From Lentisphaerae bacterium RIFOXYC12_FULL_60_16 (GTDB taxonomy: Bacteria > Verrucomicrobiota > Kiritimatiellia > UBA8416 > YA12-FULL-60-10): a DNA stretch of 60,329 nucleotides. This document shows positions 1-7,139 of this stretch, piece by piece (the stretch's first letter is position 1; each line of letters opens with the position of its first letter). The stretch lies in the NCBI GenBank assembly GCA_001803315.1, contig MHBQ01000039.1, forward strand, positions 1 through 60,329. The letters are read 5' to 3'. A program made the translations under genes and the position numbers. A model generated the notes under the pieces. The model had not been told where the DNA came from, ran no database searches, and saw only the letters and a list, made by a program, of their open reading frames with translations.

Positions 1-1
1 T

Positions 2-112
2 TCCGATGCCCAGATTGCGGCCGTTATGAAGTGTACGCGGAAATCGGTCGAAGCGCGTCTGTACCGCGCGCGGCACTTCCTCCGCCGGCAACTTGCGGCC
101 CTGCTTGGTTAG
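2..112 (+). CDS. ECF-type RNA polymerase sigma factor, 3' end only
   Basis: The first 36 codons before a TAG at 110-112 read as the end of sigma region 4, the helix-turn-helix that contacts the -35 element: SDAQIAAVMKCTRKSVEARL, followed by YRARHFLRRQL. This is the usual C-terminus of ECF sigma factors (the 'V..RL.RAR..LR..L' pattern). The gene begins outside the window. It is followed by an anti-sigma-like membrane protein and a CnrX-like metal sensor, the same trio as CnrH/CnrY/CnrX, so it probably turns on the metal-export genes downstream. Partial because of the window edge. The family call is good; the metal role is inferred from the neighbours. Confidence 0.8.
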   Translation, partial: SDAQIAAVMKCTRKSVEARLYRARHFLRRQLAALLG

Positions 113-225
113 ATCCCTATGGGTTCAAGGGGCAGGCGGGTGGCGAATTCTCTTTTTTGAGTTTCCTGCGAGGGTTTTTCCGGGCGGCGGCGTTACACGA
201 GTTGGAGGGGAGGGTAGGAAAACAT

Positions 226-597
226 ATGAAAGGTCGACCTTTTAATCCGAAAAAAAGCCCTATTCAGGACGACGACTGTGGTCTAACCGCGTTGCTTCAC
301 GCTTGGAAAGGCATGGAACCGCACGCCGGCTTCGAAACGGCTGTCTGGCAACGTATTCACGCCGTTTCCGCCCCGAAATTGCCGGGTTTTTCGATATTAG
401 ACCGCCTGCGTGAATGGGTTGTGCCGTATCCGGCCTGGGCCAGTGCCATGGCCGCTGCCGCGGGAATTGTATTCGGTGTCGGCCTGGCGTTTTCCATGCC
501 GGCTATGCGCGACAGCCGTCATGCCGGCGAACCGTTGCTGCATTCGCAGACACTGGCTGGATCCTATCTCACCATGACGACCGGAGGGCCCCGATGA
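226..597 (+). CDS. Anti-sigma factor-like single-pass membrane protein (CnrY-like role)
   Basis: This is a 123-residue protein with a soluble N-terminal part containing LLHAWKG and FETAVWQRI. It has one transmembrane helix near residues 70-90 (AWASAMAAAAGIVFGVGLAF) and a short outer tail. The size, the single helix and the 'F...VW.RI' pattern fit small anti-sigma factors that hold an ECF sigma at the membrane. The frame is open further upstream to position 31, but ATG 226 follows a good ribosome site (gagggtaggaaa) and lies after the sigma stop at 112. Its stop overlaps the next start (ATGA at 594-597), so sensor and anti-sigma are translationally coupled. The function is inferred from context; the sequence itself is poorly conserved. 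Confidence 0.65.
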   Translation: MKGRPFNPKKSPIQDDDCGLTALLHAWKGMEPHAGFETAVWQRIHAVSAPKLPGFSILDRLREWVVPYPAWASAMAAAAGIVFGVGLAFSMPAMRDSRHAGEPLLHSQTLAGSYLTMTTGGPR

Positions 598-1067
598 ATA
601 AGCAAATAATCGGTTTTCTGGCCATCGCCCTGGCTGCGGCCTTCGTGGCGTACGGAGTTACAAGGAGGGCCGTTTGTGGACGGGACTGTTCGCCCCTCAA
701 CCGCTTGGAAGATGTGTCGTTCCTGATCCTGGAATTGGAGCTCAATGCTGAACAGGCTGCGGGAATCAAGCGGTTGCATGTGGATTTTGGCGCGACGATG
801 AACGATTGCTGTATGAACCATTGCGGGGCTCGCGCGCGCCTGGGACAGGCGTTGGCGAACGAGACCGCCGATAACCCCGCGCCGGCGGATGCCATGGTCG
901 CCGAGATGTGCCGCGCTTACGAGAACGGCGAATACGCCGCGCTTTCGCACATTCGCCGCGTCAGGGATTGGTTGAGCCCGGAACAGAAGGAGAAATTCAA
1001 CCGGTTGATTGCAGATACCGTGTGCCAGGCCTGCCCGGCCTGTGCGGCTCGTTCGCCGGCTCGTTGA
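594..1067 (+). CDS. CnrX-like periplasmic heavy-metal sensor (metal-resistance/Spy-like fold)
   Basis: This 157-residue protein has an N-terminal membrane anchor (residues 4-22) and a helical periplasmic domain. The domain carries two 'L..EQ' hairpin signatures (LNAEQAAGIKRLH and LSPEQKEKFNRLI), as in CnrX, ZraP and Spy-type proteins. It is rich in possible metal ligands: CGRDC after the anchor, DCCMNHC in the middle and CQACPAC at the end. In the CnrYXH system the sensor binds metal in the periplasm and the anti-sigma then releases the sigma factor. The start at 594 overlaps the upstream stop by four bases. The ligands suggest a soft metal such as Cu(I) or Ag(I), but the metal cannot be fixed from sequence alone. 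Confidence 0.75.
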   Translation: MNKQIIGFLAIALAAAFVAYGVTRRAVCGRDCSPLNRLEDVSFLILELELNAEQAAGIKRLHVDFGATMNDCCMNHCGARARLGQALANETADNPAPADAMVAEMCRAYENGEYAALSHIRRVRDWLSPEQKEKFNRLIADTVCQACPACAARSPAR

Positions 1068-1206
1068 TATAAGATATTGCGTCATGGATAGTAGGGGTTT
1101 CCCCCATATACATTGGATGATGCATGTTCTACAAAGGCCTTTCGTTTCGTGTGATACGATGGTGGTAGGAATAAAGGAAAACGGGGTCACGGACCCAGGA
1201 AAGAAT

Positions 1207-1248
1207 ATGGAAAAAGATCCCATCTGCGGGATGAAGGTGGAGTCATGA
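1207..1248 (+). CDS. 13-residue minigene resembling the start of a YHS-type metal-binding domain
   Basis: ATG 1207 opens a complete 13-codon reading frame, MEKDPICGMKVES, ending at TGA 1246-1248. It has a well-placed ribosome site (ccaggaaag). DPxCGMxV is the classic opening of YHS domains and of the N-terminal extensions of copper P-type ATPases. The stop lies two bases before ATG 1251 of the outer-membrane channel gene and overlaps ATG 1245. It may be a true peptide, a leader coupling translation to the channel gene, or the stump of a deleted metal-ATPase or YHS gene. The upstream 139 bases hold no other gene. Confidence 0.45.
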   Translation: MEKDPICGMKVES

Positions 1249-1250
1249 TC

Positions 1251-2705
1251 ATGAAGAAGCCGGAAAATACCATCGGGTCCAGCGGAAGGCTGGAATCCGT
1301 CTTTTGTTCGTTCGGTTTCTGTCGGCTGGTTCTGACACTGGGCGGAGGACTGTGGTTGACCAGTTGTGTTTCTGTTCCCGAGCGGGACCTGCGTGCCAGA
1401 CACGATGAAGCGCATCGCATCATGTATGCGGCGCCGGACACCCCGGACGCAAAACCGCGGTTTAACGGGAATTCGACGCTCGATGACTATCTCCATCATG
1501 CCTTTTCGCATAATCCCGGGCTGCGCGCATCGTTCGACCGATGGGCGGCGGCCATGGAGCGAATTCCGCAGGCGCGATCGCTGGACGATCCGACGCTGTC
1601 GTTCGAGTATTTCATCGAGCAAATGGACACCCGCTACCAGGCGAGTCTGACGCAGATGTTCCCGGCGTTCGGAAAGCTGGATCTTCGCGAAAAAAGCGCG
1701 GCGGCGGAAACCGAGGCGGCCATGCATGCTTTCGAAGCGGAGCGCCTGGTCCTGTTCGATCACGTGGTTAAGGCGTTTCACGAATACCATTACCTGTCGC
1801 GAGCCACCCAGGTGACGGACGAAAACCACCAACTCCTCTCCGATCTTGAACAGGTCGTGACCATCCGTTACAAGGCCGGATTGGCGCCCTTCTCCGATCT
1901 CATCAAGACCCAGGTGGAGAAAGACCGACTCGCCAACGAATTGGGTACGCTACGTGATGAACGCGCATCGCGGTCGGCGGGACTTGCCGCTCTGCTCGGA
2001 CTTCCGGTGTATGACGTGCTTTCCTGGCCAAAGGCTTCCCCCTCCGGGCCGGCGATCGTGGACGTGGAGTCGCTCGACGACATGCTGGAGGACCTGAACC
2101 CGGAATTGAAGGCCGCGACAGCGATGATTGCCGCCGAGACCTATCGTGAGAAACTGGCGCGCAAGCGTGTTCTGCCGGACTTCATGCTCGGCGCGAGCTG
2201 GATGGTCATGCCCGGCATGGAGGGGAAAGGTGACGAGACCGATGTGGGTCTCATGGCGGGCATTACGATCCCCGTCTGGTGGGGAAGGTACCGCGCGGAA
2301 ATCCGGGAAGCCGAGGCCATGGTTCAGGCAGCGACCAGCGAGCGCGAGAACATGCGGAACATGCTCAAGGCCGAATTGAGCATGGCGGTCTTCAAGTTCC
2401 ACGACGCGGAGCGAAGGATCAATCTTTTCACAACCTCGCTGGTTCCCAAAGCCACGCAGGCGCTGGAGGTGGCCAAACAGGAATTTTCGACCGGAAAAGC
2501 GGAATTCATGACGCTGATCGATGCCCAGCGCACCCTGCTCGAATTCCGGCTGATGCTGGAACGGGCGACGGCGGACCGGGAAATCGCGATCGGGGAGACC
2601 GGACGCAGTGTCGGCAAGTATGATGTCGGAGTAAAGCTGGACGTTCCCGTGCCGGTAAAAAATAAAGACGCTTCGAATAAAGAAAGAGGAGAAAAAGATG
2701 ATTAG
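1251..2705 (+). CDS. cusC: CusC/CzcC-like outer-membrane efflux channel (TolC family)
   Basis: This 484-residue lipoprotein-type outer-membrane factor forms the exit duct of a tripartite RND pump. A hydrophobic signal ends in the lipobox-like LTSC near residue 37. Two outer-membrane efflux repeats follow, with long helical stretches and typical ends such as VAKQEFSTGKAEFMTLIDAQ. ATG 1245 is also possible, but ATG 1251 sits 8 bases after gaaggtggag, so it is preferred. The C-terminus is lysine- and aspartate-rich, and its TAG overlaps the start of the next small gene at 2698. The metal-family assignment rests on CusB and CusA downstream. Confidence 0.85.
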   Translation: MKKPENTIGSSGRLESVFCSFGFCRLVLTLGGGLWLTSCVSVPERDLRARHDEAHRIMYAAPDTPDAKPRFNGNSTLDDYLHHAFSHNPGLRASFDRWAAAMERIPQARSLDDPTLSFEYFIEQMDTRYQASLTQMFPAFGKLDLREKSAAAETEAAMHAFEAERLVLFDHVVKAFHEYHYLSRATQVTDENHQLLSDLEQVVTIRYKAGLAPFSDLIKTQVEKDRLANELGTLRDERASRSAGLAALLGLPVYDVLSWPKASPSGPAIVDVESLDDMLEDLNPELKAATAMIAAETYREKLARKRVLPDFMLGASWMVMPGMEGKGDETDVGLMAGITIPVWWGRYRAEIREAEAMVQAATSERENMRNMLKAELSMAVFKFHDAERRINLFTTSLVPKATQALEVAKQEFSTGKAEFMTLIDAQRTLLEFRLMLERATADREIAIGETGRSVGKYDVGVKLDVPVPVKNKDASNKERGEKDD

Positions 2706-2835
2706 AACGATTGCGATGATTGCTATGGTCTTTGTTATGAGCCTGGCGGCGGGCGGTTGCGCTTCCTACGGAGACTATGACGGTGCGCGAGCGCCTTACG
2801 GAACGGGTGGCGGTCATGGGGGAGGATGCCATTGA
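2698..2835 (+). CDS. Very small Gly/His lipoprotein ending in Cys-His
   Basis: This 45-residue frame overlaps the end of the channel gene. A lipoprotein signal (MSLAAGGC, lipidation Cys at residue 21) is followed by a 25-residue mature part. The mature part has tyrosines and ends GGGHGGGCH, a plausible metal-binding tail. The ribosome site aagaggagaaaaag precedes ATG 2698 closely. It is too short for family recognition. Its place inside the efflux operon, and the shared Cys-His ending with the next micro-gene, suggest a metal-handling accessory at the membrane. The gene call is supported by the signal, the ribosome site and the coupling. Confidence 0.6.
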   Translation: MIRTIAMIAMVFVMSLAAGGCASYGDYDGARAPYGTGGGHGGGCH

Positions 2836-2897
2836 GTCAACAATCGGACGGGTTGCGAACAGCGATCCGTCGCAGAGTCGGCAGAAAGGCGGTGAAG

Positions 2898-2969
2898 ATG
2901 CCGAGACTCATGATGTTGGTCTTTGCGTTGGCGGCGGCTGTGATCCTTGTGGGTTGTAACTGTCACTGA
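2898..2969 (+). CDS. 23-residue micro-lipoprotein; the mature part would be only Cys-Asn-Cys-His
   Basis: ATG 2898 opens a 23-codon frame that is nearly all signal peptide, with a lipobox ILVGC at residues 16-20 and then NCH before the stop. If processed by lipoprotein signal peptidase, the product would be a lipidated tetrapeptide CNCH with two thiols and a histidine. A weak ribosome site (aaaggcggtga) lies just upstream. A TTG start at 2832, overlapping the previous stop, would add 22 basic residues. Such tiny genes can be chance frames, but the perfect lipobox and the Cys-His ending, repeated from the neighbour, argue that it is expressed. Confidence 0.45.
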   Translation: MPRLMMLVFALAAAVILVGCNCH

Positions 2970-3030
2970 CGAGAAGCGTGGCGAGAGAAAACAGAAGCAA
3001 ATCGAAAAGTATAGAAAGGATTCGGTTATC

Positions 3031-3582
3031 ATGAAAAGCATGACATTAGGAATTGGTCTTTTGGTCGGCGGATTGTTGGCGGGATCGTCGGCGCTGGCGC
3101 AGGGTGGCGGACATGACCATCCGACGCACGCAGGCAAGCACGAGCCCGCGAGCCAGGAACAAAAAACGGAAATCAAATTGCAGACAACCTGTCCGGTCAT
3201 GGGCGGCGCGATCGACAAGCATCTGTATGTCGATCACGAGGGCAAACGCGTCTACATCTGTTGCAAGGGTTGTGAGGCGCCGCTAAAGAAGGATCCGGCC
3301 AAGTATATCAAGGCCCTCGAAGCCGAGGGCATTACCGTGGCCAAACTTCAAACCGAATGCCCGGTGATGGGCGGCGCGATCGATAAGGCGCTATACGTGG
3401 ATCACGCCGGCAAGCGAATCTACGTGTGTTGCCAGGGATGCATTGCCACGGTCCAGAAAGACCCCGCGAAAACCATCAAGTCAATGGAAGCGGCGGGGGT
3501 GGCTCTGCACCCTGCAGTCAAGGACGCCAAACCCGCCGAGCCGAAGAAAGAGGCCGTGGGCCACGAAGGGCATAAGCACTGA
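3031..3582 (+). CDS. Secreted tandem Cys-rich metal-binding protein (two YHS/TRASH-like repeats)
   Basis: This 183-residue protein starts at ATG 3031. A Sec signal peptide (GLLAGSSALAQ) is followed by a His-rich linker (GGGHDHPTHAGKH). Two nearly identical modules of about 50 residues follow, each with CPVMGGAID, then YVDH.GKR.Y.CC.GC and KDPAK. Each module offers four cysteines, a methionine and a histidine. The tail is again His-rich (GHEGHKH). The modules resemble YHS/TRASH metal-binding folds seen with copper transporters. It probably binds or passes on soft metal ions in the periplasm next to the Cus pump. The internal repeat suggests recent duplication. Confidence 0.75.
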   Translation: MKSMTLGIGLLVGGLLAGSSALAQGGGHDHPTHAGKHEPASQEQKTEIKLQTTCPVMGGAIDKHLYVDHEGKRVYICCKGCEAPLKKDPAKYIKALEAEGITVAKLQTECPVMGGAIDKALYVDHAGKRIYVCCQGCIATVQKDPAKTIKSMEAAGVALHPAVKDAKPAEPKKEAVGHEGHKH

Positions 3583-3654
3583 TCAGAGGTGGCGGGTGGT
3601 GTTAGGCTCGCTTGACACCTATCCCCCAACACCTGACACCTGGAGGTATGGACT

Positions 3655-4161
3655 ATGAACATAGACCACAAAGATATGGCGTACAGGATTGTCGGCCTGG
3701 TCGGACTGGCGCTGTTGTTGGGGCTTGTCCTTTGGGCGCACCAGCCTCGCGGGTCAGCGACGCCGGCGCACGATCATGCCGATCCAGCGCATCACCGGCA
3801 TGCCGTATCTGGCAAACCGTTGGATGCGGAGCGCGCGGATACGCTGACACCCAGCGGCCAGGCAGAGAACGGTGTGCGAGTCGTTGACTACGACGCATTC
3901 CAGTACGGCTTCGACCCGGACCCCTTGGTCGTTCGCGCCGGGGAACGGGTGCGCCTGCAGTTAAAGAGCCGGGATGTCTCCCACGGCGTGATGATTCCCG
4001 AAGTGGACTTTTCGACGGATATCCCGACGGGTGAGCGCAAGGCGGCGGAATTCGTCGCGCCCGCTGAGCCGGGAGAATATCCGGTGTTCTGCAGTGTCTT
4101 TTGCGGTTCCGGCCACGGGGATATGACCGGGCGCATGGTTGTGTTGCCGGCCGAGCTATGA
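3655..4161 (+). CDS. Membrane-anchored cupredoxin with a complete CuA site (COX2-like)
   Basis: This 168-residue protein has an N-terminal transmembrane anchor (residues 12-28), a His-rich linker (HDHADPAHHRH) and a cupredoxin domain. The domain matches the soluble part of cytochrome oxidase subunit II. The binuclear CuA ligands are visible: His in DVSHGVMIP, then CSVFCGSGHGDM giving Cys, Cys, His and Met in the C-x3-C-x3-H-x2-M pattern. It lacks the two-helix hairpin of real COX2, and no oxidase subunit I lies nearby. ATG 3655 is 8 bases after GGAGG. The stop overlaps the next start (4158). It is probably a periplasmic electron carrier tied to copper handling; the partner is unknown. Confidence 0.8.
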   Translation: MNIDHKDMAYRIVGLVGLALLLGLVLWAHQPRGSATPAHDHADPAHHRHAVSGKPLDAERADTLTPSGQAENGVRVVDYDAFQYGFDPDPLVVRAGERVRLQLKSRDVSHGVMIPEVDFSTDIPTGERKAAEFVAPAEPGEYPVFCSVFCGSGHGDMTGRMVVLPAEL

Positions 4162-4943
4162 ACCTGAATGAAATGAACGCCATCCGTAAACTAAAGAACC
4201 CCAAGACGCCATTGCTGATCCTGTTAGCGGCGCTGGCCATTTTCGGGCTTGTCGGCGGCCACGACGTTTCGCTGAAACTGGCGATTCTGGGGACTTCCCT
4301 GACGGCCGCCATGCTGGCCGAGTGGGCGCTTTTCGGCGCTGTGCCGCTCGCCGTCCTTCAGAGTGCGGCAATCAGCGGGGGAATCGTCGGCCTGTTGGTT
4401 GCGCCCGGCGCGGACCCACGCTTCGCATGGACGGCCGCCGTGCTTGCGATCGCGTCCAAGAAATTGCTCGTCTTTCATGAGGGCAAGCACATTTTCAATC
4501 CGGCGGCCTTCGGCCTGGTGGTCTCCATGATGATTTTCGGCAACCGGATCAACTGGTGGGGAAACACCTCAGCTGTGCTCGTGATCGTTGGCGGTGGATT
4601 GATCCTGATGCGACTACGGCGACTCTCACTGCCGTTCGCCTACTTCATCGCCAGAACGGCCGGCATTGTCCTGTTGACCAGCATTAACGCGGGACGCGCC
4701 GCCTTATTGCTACCGAACCTGTTTTTCGCTTTCATCATGCTGGTCGAGCCGAAAACATCCCCGGGCAAGCGCCCCGAACAATGGATATTTGGCGGGATAT
4801 GCGGCATTCTGGCAACAACATTTTATCACTTCGCGTCTGTATTCGAGGGCGATCTTCTGGCATTGTTAACCGTAAACCTACTGCGGCCGTGGCTGACCAT
4901 TCGGCTTGCGGCCTTGCAGGACAACAAGAGGACGAGTTCATGA
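4158..4943 (+). CDS. RnfD/NqrB-like polytopic membrane protein (stand-alone)
   Basis: This 261-residue protein has about 8 hydrophobic helices. GKHIFNPAAFGL, NWWGN and EPKTSPGKRPEQWIFGG are hallmarks of the RnfD/NqrB membrane family, which in complete Rnf and Nqr complexes carries covalent FMN and moves electrons across the membrane. The usual SGAT flavin-attachment motif is not visible. No other Rnf subunit is present. Four-base overlaps couple it to the CuA cupredoxin upstream and the lipoprotein downstream (4940), which suggests a joint redox step. The family call is good; the function in this setting is inference. Confidence 0.75.
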   Translation: MNLNEMNAIRKLKNPKTPLLILLAALAIFGLVGGHDVSLKLAILGTSLTAAMLAEWALFGAVPLAVLQSAAISGGIVGLLVAPGADPRFAWTAAVLAIASKKLLVFHEGKHIFNPAAFGLVVSMMIFGNRINWWGNTSAVLVIVGGGLILMRLRRLSLPFAYFIARTAGIVLLTSINAGRAALLLPNLFFAFIMLVEPKTSPGKRPEQWIFGGICGILATTFYHFASVFEGDLLALLTVNLLRPWLTIRLAALQDNKRTSS

Positions 4944-5134
4944 AAAGTCATTCCCTGTTGCGTTCACTGGCGGTGTTAGGCCTCTCCGCACTGATTGTGT
5001 TCGGGACTGCGGGCTGTATTTGCATGTTGCCGCATTTGTTCGGACACCGGTCGGACACGCATTTCAGCAAGGCCGGTCCTGGCACTGGAACAAACCATGT
5101 CCCCCACGTTCACGAACCGATTCCCAGCAATTAG
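4940..5134 (+). CDS. Small His-rich lipoprotein
   Basis: This 64-residue protein has a lipoprotein signal ending FGTAGC (Cys at residue 26). Its short mature chain contains CICM, then HLFGHRSDTHF and HVPHVHEP, with six or more histidines. The start overlaps the RnfD-like stop (ATGA 4940-4943). No family is recognised. The Cys/Met/His content matches the other small proteins of this operon and suggests metal binding in the periplasm. Confidence 0.65.
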   Translation: MKSHSLLRSLAVLGLSALIVFGTAGCICMLPHLFGHRSDTHFSKAGPGTGTNHVPHVHEPIPSN

Positions 5135-5174
5135 CACTGGGGATGTTTAAGAGAAGAAGAAAGGGAGTATGAGC

Positions 5175-7139
5175 ATGAAGGAAGCCATGGAAGGATTAGC
5201 GCGCGGCAAAAGAACCCTTCTTGCCGTCGCCCTGGCGACATTTGCGTTGGGATTTGCGCTGAGAGGCTGCTTATTTTCGCGTCATGTGTCCGAAAAAACT
5301 GACGGAGCCGGGCCTACGGCCCGGGCCGCCGAAGTCTGGACCTGCTCCATGCATCCGCAGATTCGTCAGCCCAAGCCTGGGAAGTGCCCGATCTGCGCCA
5401 TGGATTTGATCCCCGTGGCGGGCGACTCCGGCTCGGAGGCGGGCGTGCCCCGCCAGATAACGCTTTCGCCATCCGCGCGCAAACGGGCGGAAGTCGTTGT
5501 GGCGCCGGTGGAACGTCTTGCCGTGGAGGTTGAAATTCGCATGGTTGGCAAGGTACAATTTGATGAGACCCGCCTGGCTTATATCGCTCCGCGTGTCGCG
5601 GGTCGGATTGACCGGCTATACGCGAATTTTGCCGGTATGCCGGTGAAGTCCGGCGACCATCTGGCTGACATGTACAGCCCCGAGATGGTGGCGGCCCAGC
5701 AGGAGCTGCTGCAGGCCGTACAATCGGCGGGCGGCGCGTCCGCTTCCGCGACGCTGCTCAACGCCACACGTGAGCGTCTGCGGCTTTGGGGCCTGACGGC
5801 CGAACAGATCGCGGAGATTGAACGTAGCGGCCAGGTGCGCGATCATGTGACGTTCTATTCGCCGATCGGCGGGATCGTGGTGGAAAAGGAGGCGCGGGAA
5901 GGCCAGTACGTAGAGACCGGAATGCGCCTGTTTACCGTGGCGGACCTGACCCGCGTATGGGTACAGCTCGACGCCTATGAGTCCGATCTGGCATGGCTGC
6001 GTTATGCCCAGGACGTTGAGTTTCAGGCGGAGGCGTATCCGGGTGAAACTTTCAAAGGCACGATTGCTTTTATTGACCCGATTCTCAACCCGATGACGCG
6101 AACGGTCAAGGTGCGTGTCATCGTGGCGAATGCCGACGGCCGGCTGAAACCGGAGATGTTTGTCCGTGCGGTGGTCAAAGCCGCCGTGGCCGGTGACGGC
6201 AAGGTGTTGCGGAGCGATCTGCGCGGCAAATGGATCAGCCCCATGCATCCGGAAATCGTCAAAGACGGTCCGGGCGCCTGCGACGTATGCGGAATGCCCC
6301 TCGTGCGAGCCGAGGAACTGGGGTATGTTGACGCGGATGAGACGGATGTCGTCCTGCCGCTGGTGGTTCCCGTGTCGGCGCCCCTGGTTACCGGTAAACG
6401 CGCCATGGTTTATGTCGCTTTGCCGAAGGAAGAAGGCGTCTATGAAGGGCGCGATGTGGTCCTGGGTCCGCGGGCGGGCGACTACTACCTTGTGAAAGAA
6501 GGCCTGAAAGCGGGTGAGCGGGTGGTGGTCCATGGCGCCTTCAAGCTCGACAGCTCCCTGCAAATCCAGGGCAAACCCAGCATGATGGCGCCCGATGGCG
6601 GATCTGCGCCGGTCGAACACCTGCCCGGCGAAGCCTCGCCGGCGGTTCTTCCGGTGGTTGCGGCACCGGAAGCGTTCCGGAAGCAGGTGGACCTTGTCCT
6701 GGACAGCGTTCTGACCATGGCCGATGCGTTGGCCGACGATAGTCTGGAAGCCGCGCGTACGAACGCTTCTCAAGCCAAGAAGGCCCTGGCGGAGGTGGAT
6801 ATGTCTCTTCTCGCCGGGGATGCCCATGCGCGCTGGATGCAGTCGTTAAAGGTTTTGAACCTGTCTTTGGACCAGTTGATCCCGGCAAAAGACATCGAAT
6901 CTTTCCGCACCGCATTTTCTTCGCTGTCGTCCGAGATGGCGCGCGTCGTCAAGACGTTCGGTCCGGTCCGAACCGAACCGATCTATGAAATACATTGTCC
7001 CATGGCGTTTGAGAATCGCGGCGCCAATTGGCTGCAGAAGGACCAGGCTGTCCGGAATCCCTATTTCGGAAAATCCATGCTGATGTGCGGCGAAGTAAGT
7101 GAGACGATTCCGTCCGGGGGAGGTCACAGCCATGAGTGA
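5175..7139 (+). CDS. cusB: CusB-like RND periplasmic adaptor with two heavy-metal-binding motifs and a DUF3347-like tail
   Basis: This 654-residue membrane fusion protein links the inner-membrane pump to the outer channel. After a signal/anchor (residues 12-32), residues 55-80 form a heavy-metal-binding domain (CSMHPQIRQ...GKCPICAMDL). Lipoyl, hairpin and barrel domains follow. A second copy of the metal motif lies near residues 352-385 (SPMHPEIVKDGPGACDVCGM), inserted within the barrel region. Residues 505-640 resemble DUF3347, a domain often fused to CusB, with IHCPMAF. At 654 residues it is well above the usual length of about 400. ATG 5175 is 7 bases from aagggag; ATG 5169 is too close. 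Its end overlaps cusA by 8 bases. Confidence 0.9.
   Translation: MKEAMEGLARGKRTLLAVALATFALGFALRGCLFSRHVSEKTDGAGPTARAAEVWTCSMHPQIRQPKPGKCPICAMDLIPVAGDSGSEAGVPRQITLSPSARKRAEVVVAPVERLAVEVEIRMVGKVQFDETRLAYIAPRVAGRIDRLYANFAGMPVKSGDHLADMYSPEMVAAQQELLQAVQSAGGASASATLLNATRERLRLWGLTAEQIAEIERSGQVRDHVTFYSPIGGIVVEKEAREGQYVETGMRLFTVADLTRVWVQLDAYESDLAWLRYAQDVEFQAEAYPGETFKGTIAFIDPILNPMTRTVKVRVIVANADGRLKPEMFVRAVVKAAVAGDGKVLRSDLRGKWISPMHPEIVKDGPGACDVCGMPLVRAEELGYVDADETDVVLPLVVPVSAPLVTGKRAMVYVALPKEEGVYEGRDVVLGPRAGDYYLVKEGLKAGERVVVHGAFKLDSSLQIQGKPSMMAPDGGSAPVEHLPGEASPAVLPVVAAPEAFRKQVDLVLDSVLTMADALADDSLEAARTNASQAKKALAEVDMSLLAGDAHARWMQSLKVLNLSLDQLIPAKDIESFRTAFSSLSSEMARVVKTFGPVRTEPIYEIHCPMAFENRGANWLQKDQAVRNPYFGKSMLMCGEVSETIPSGGGHSHE

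Noticed and set aside
564..1832. 422-codon minus-strand frame over the metal sensor and channel genes
   Set aside because: It lacks recognisable motifs and covers two well-supported plus-strand genes.
3583..3654. Short repeats of acacct before the cupredoxin gene
   Set aside because: Only three or four 6-base copies; too little to call a repeat or a regulatory site.
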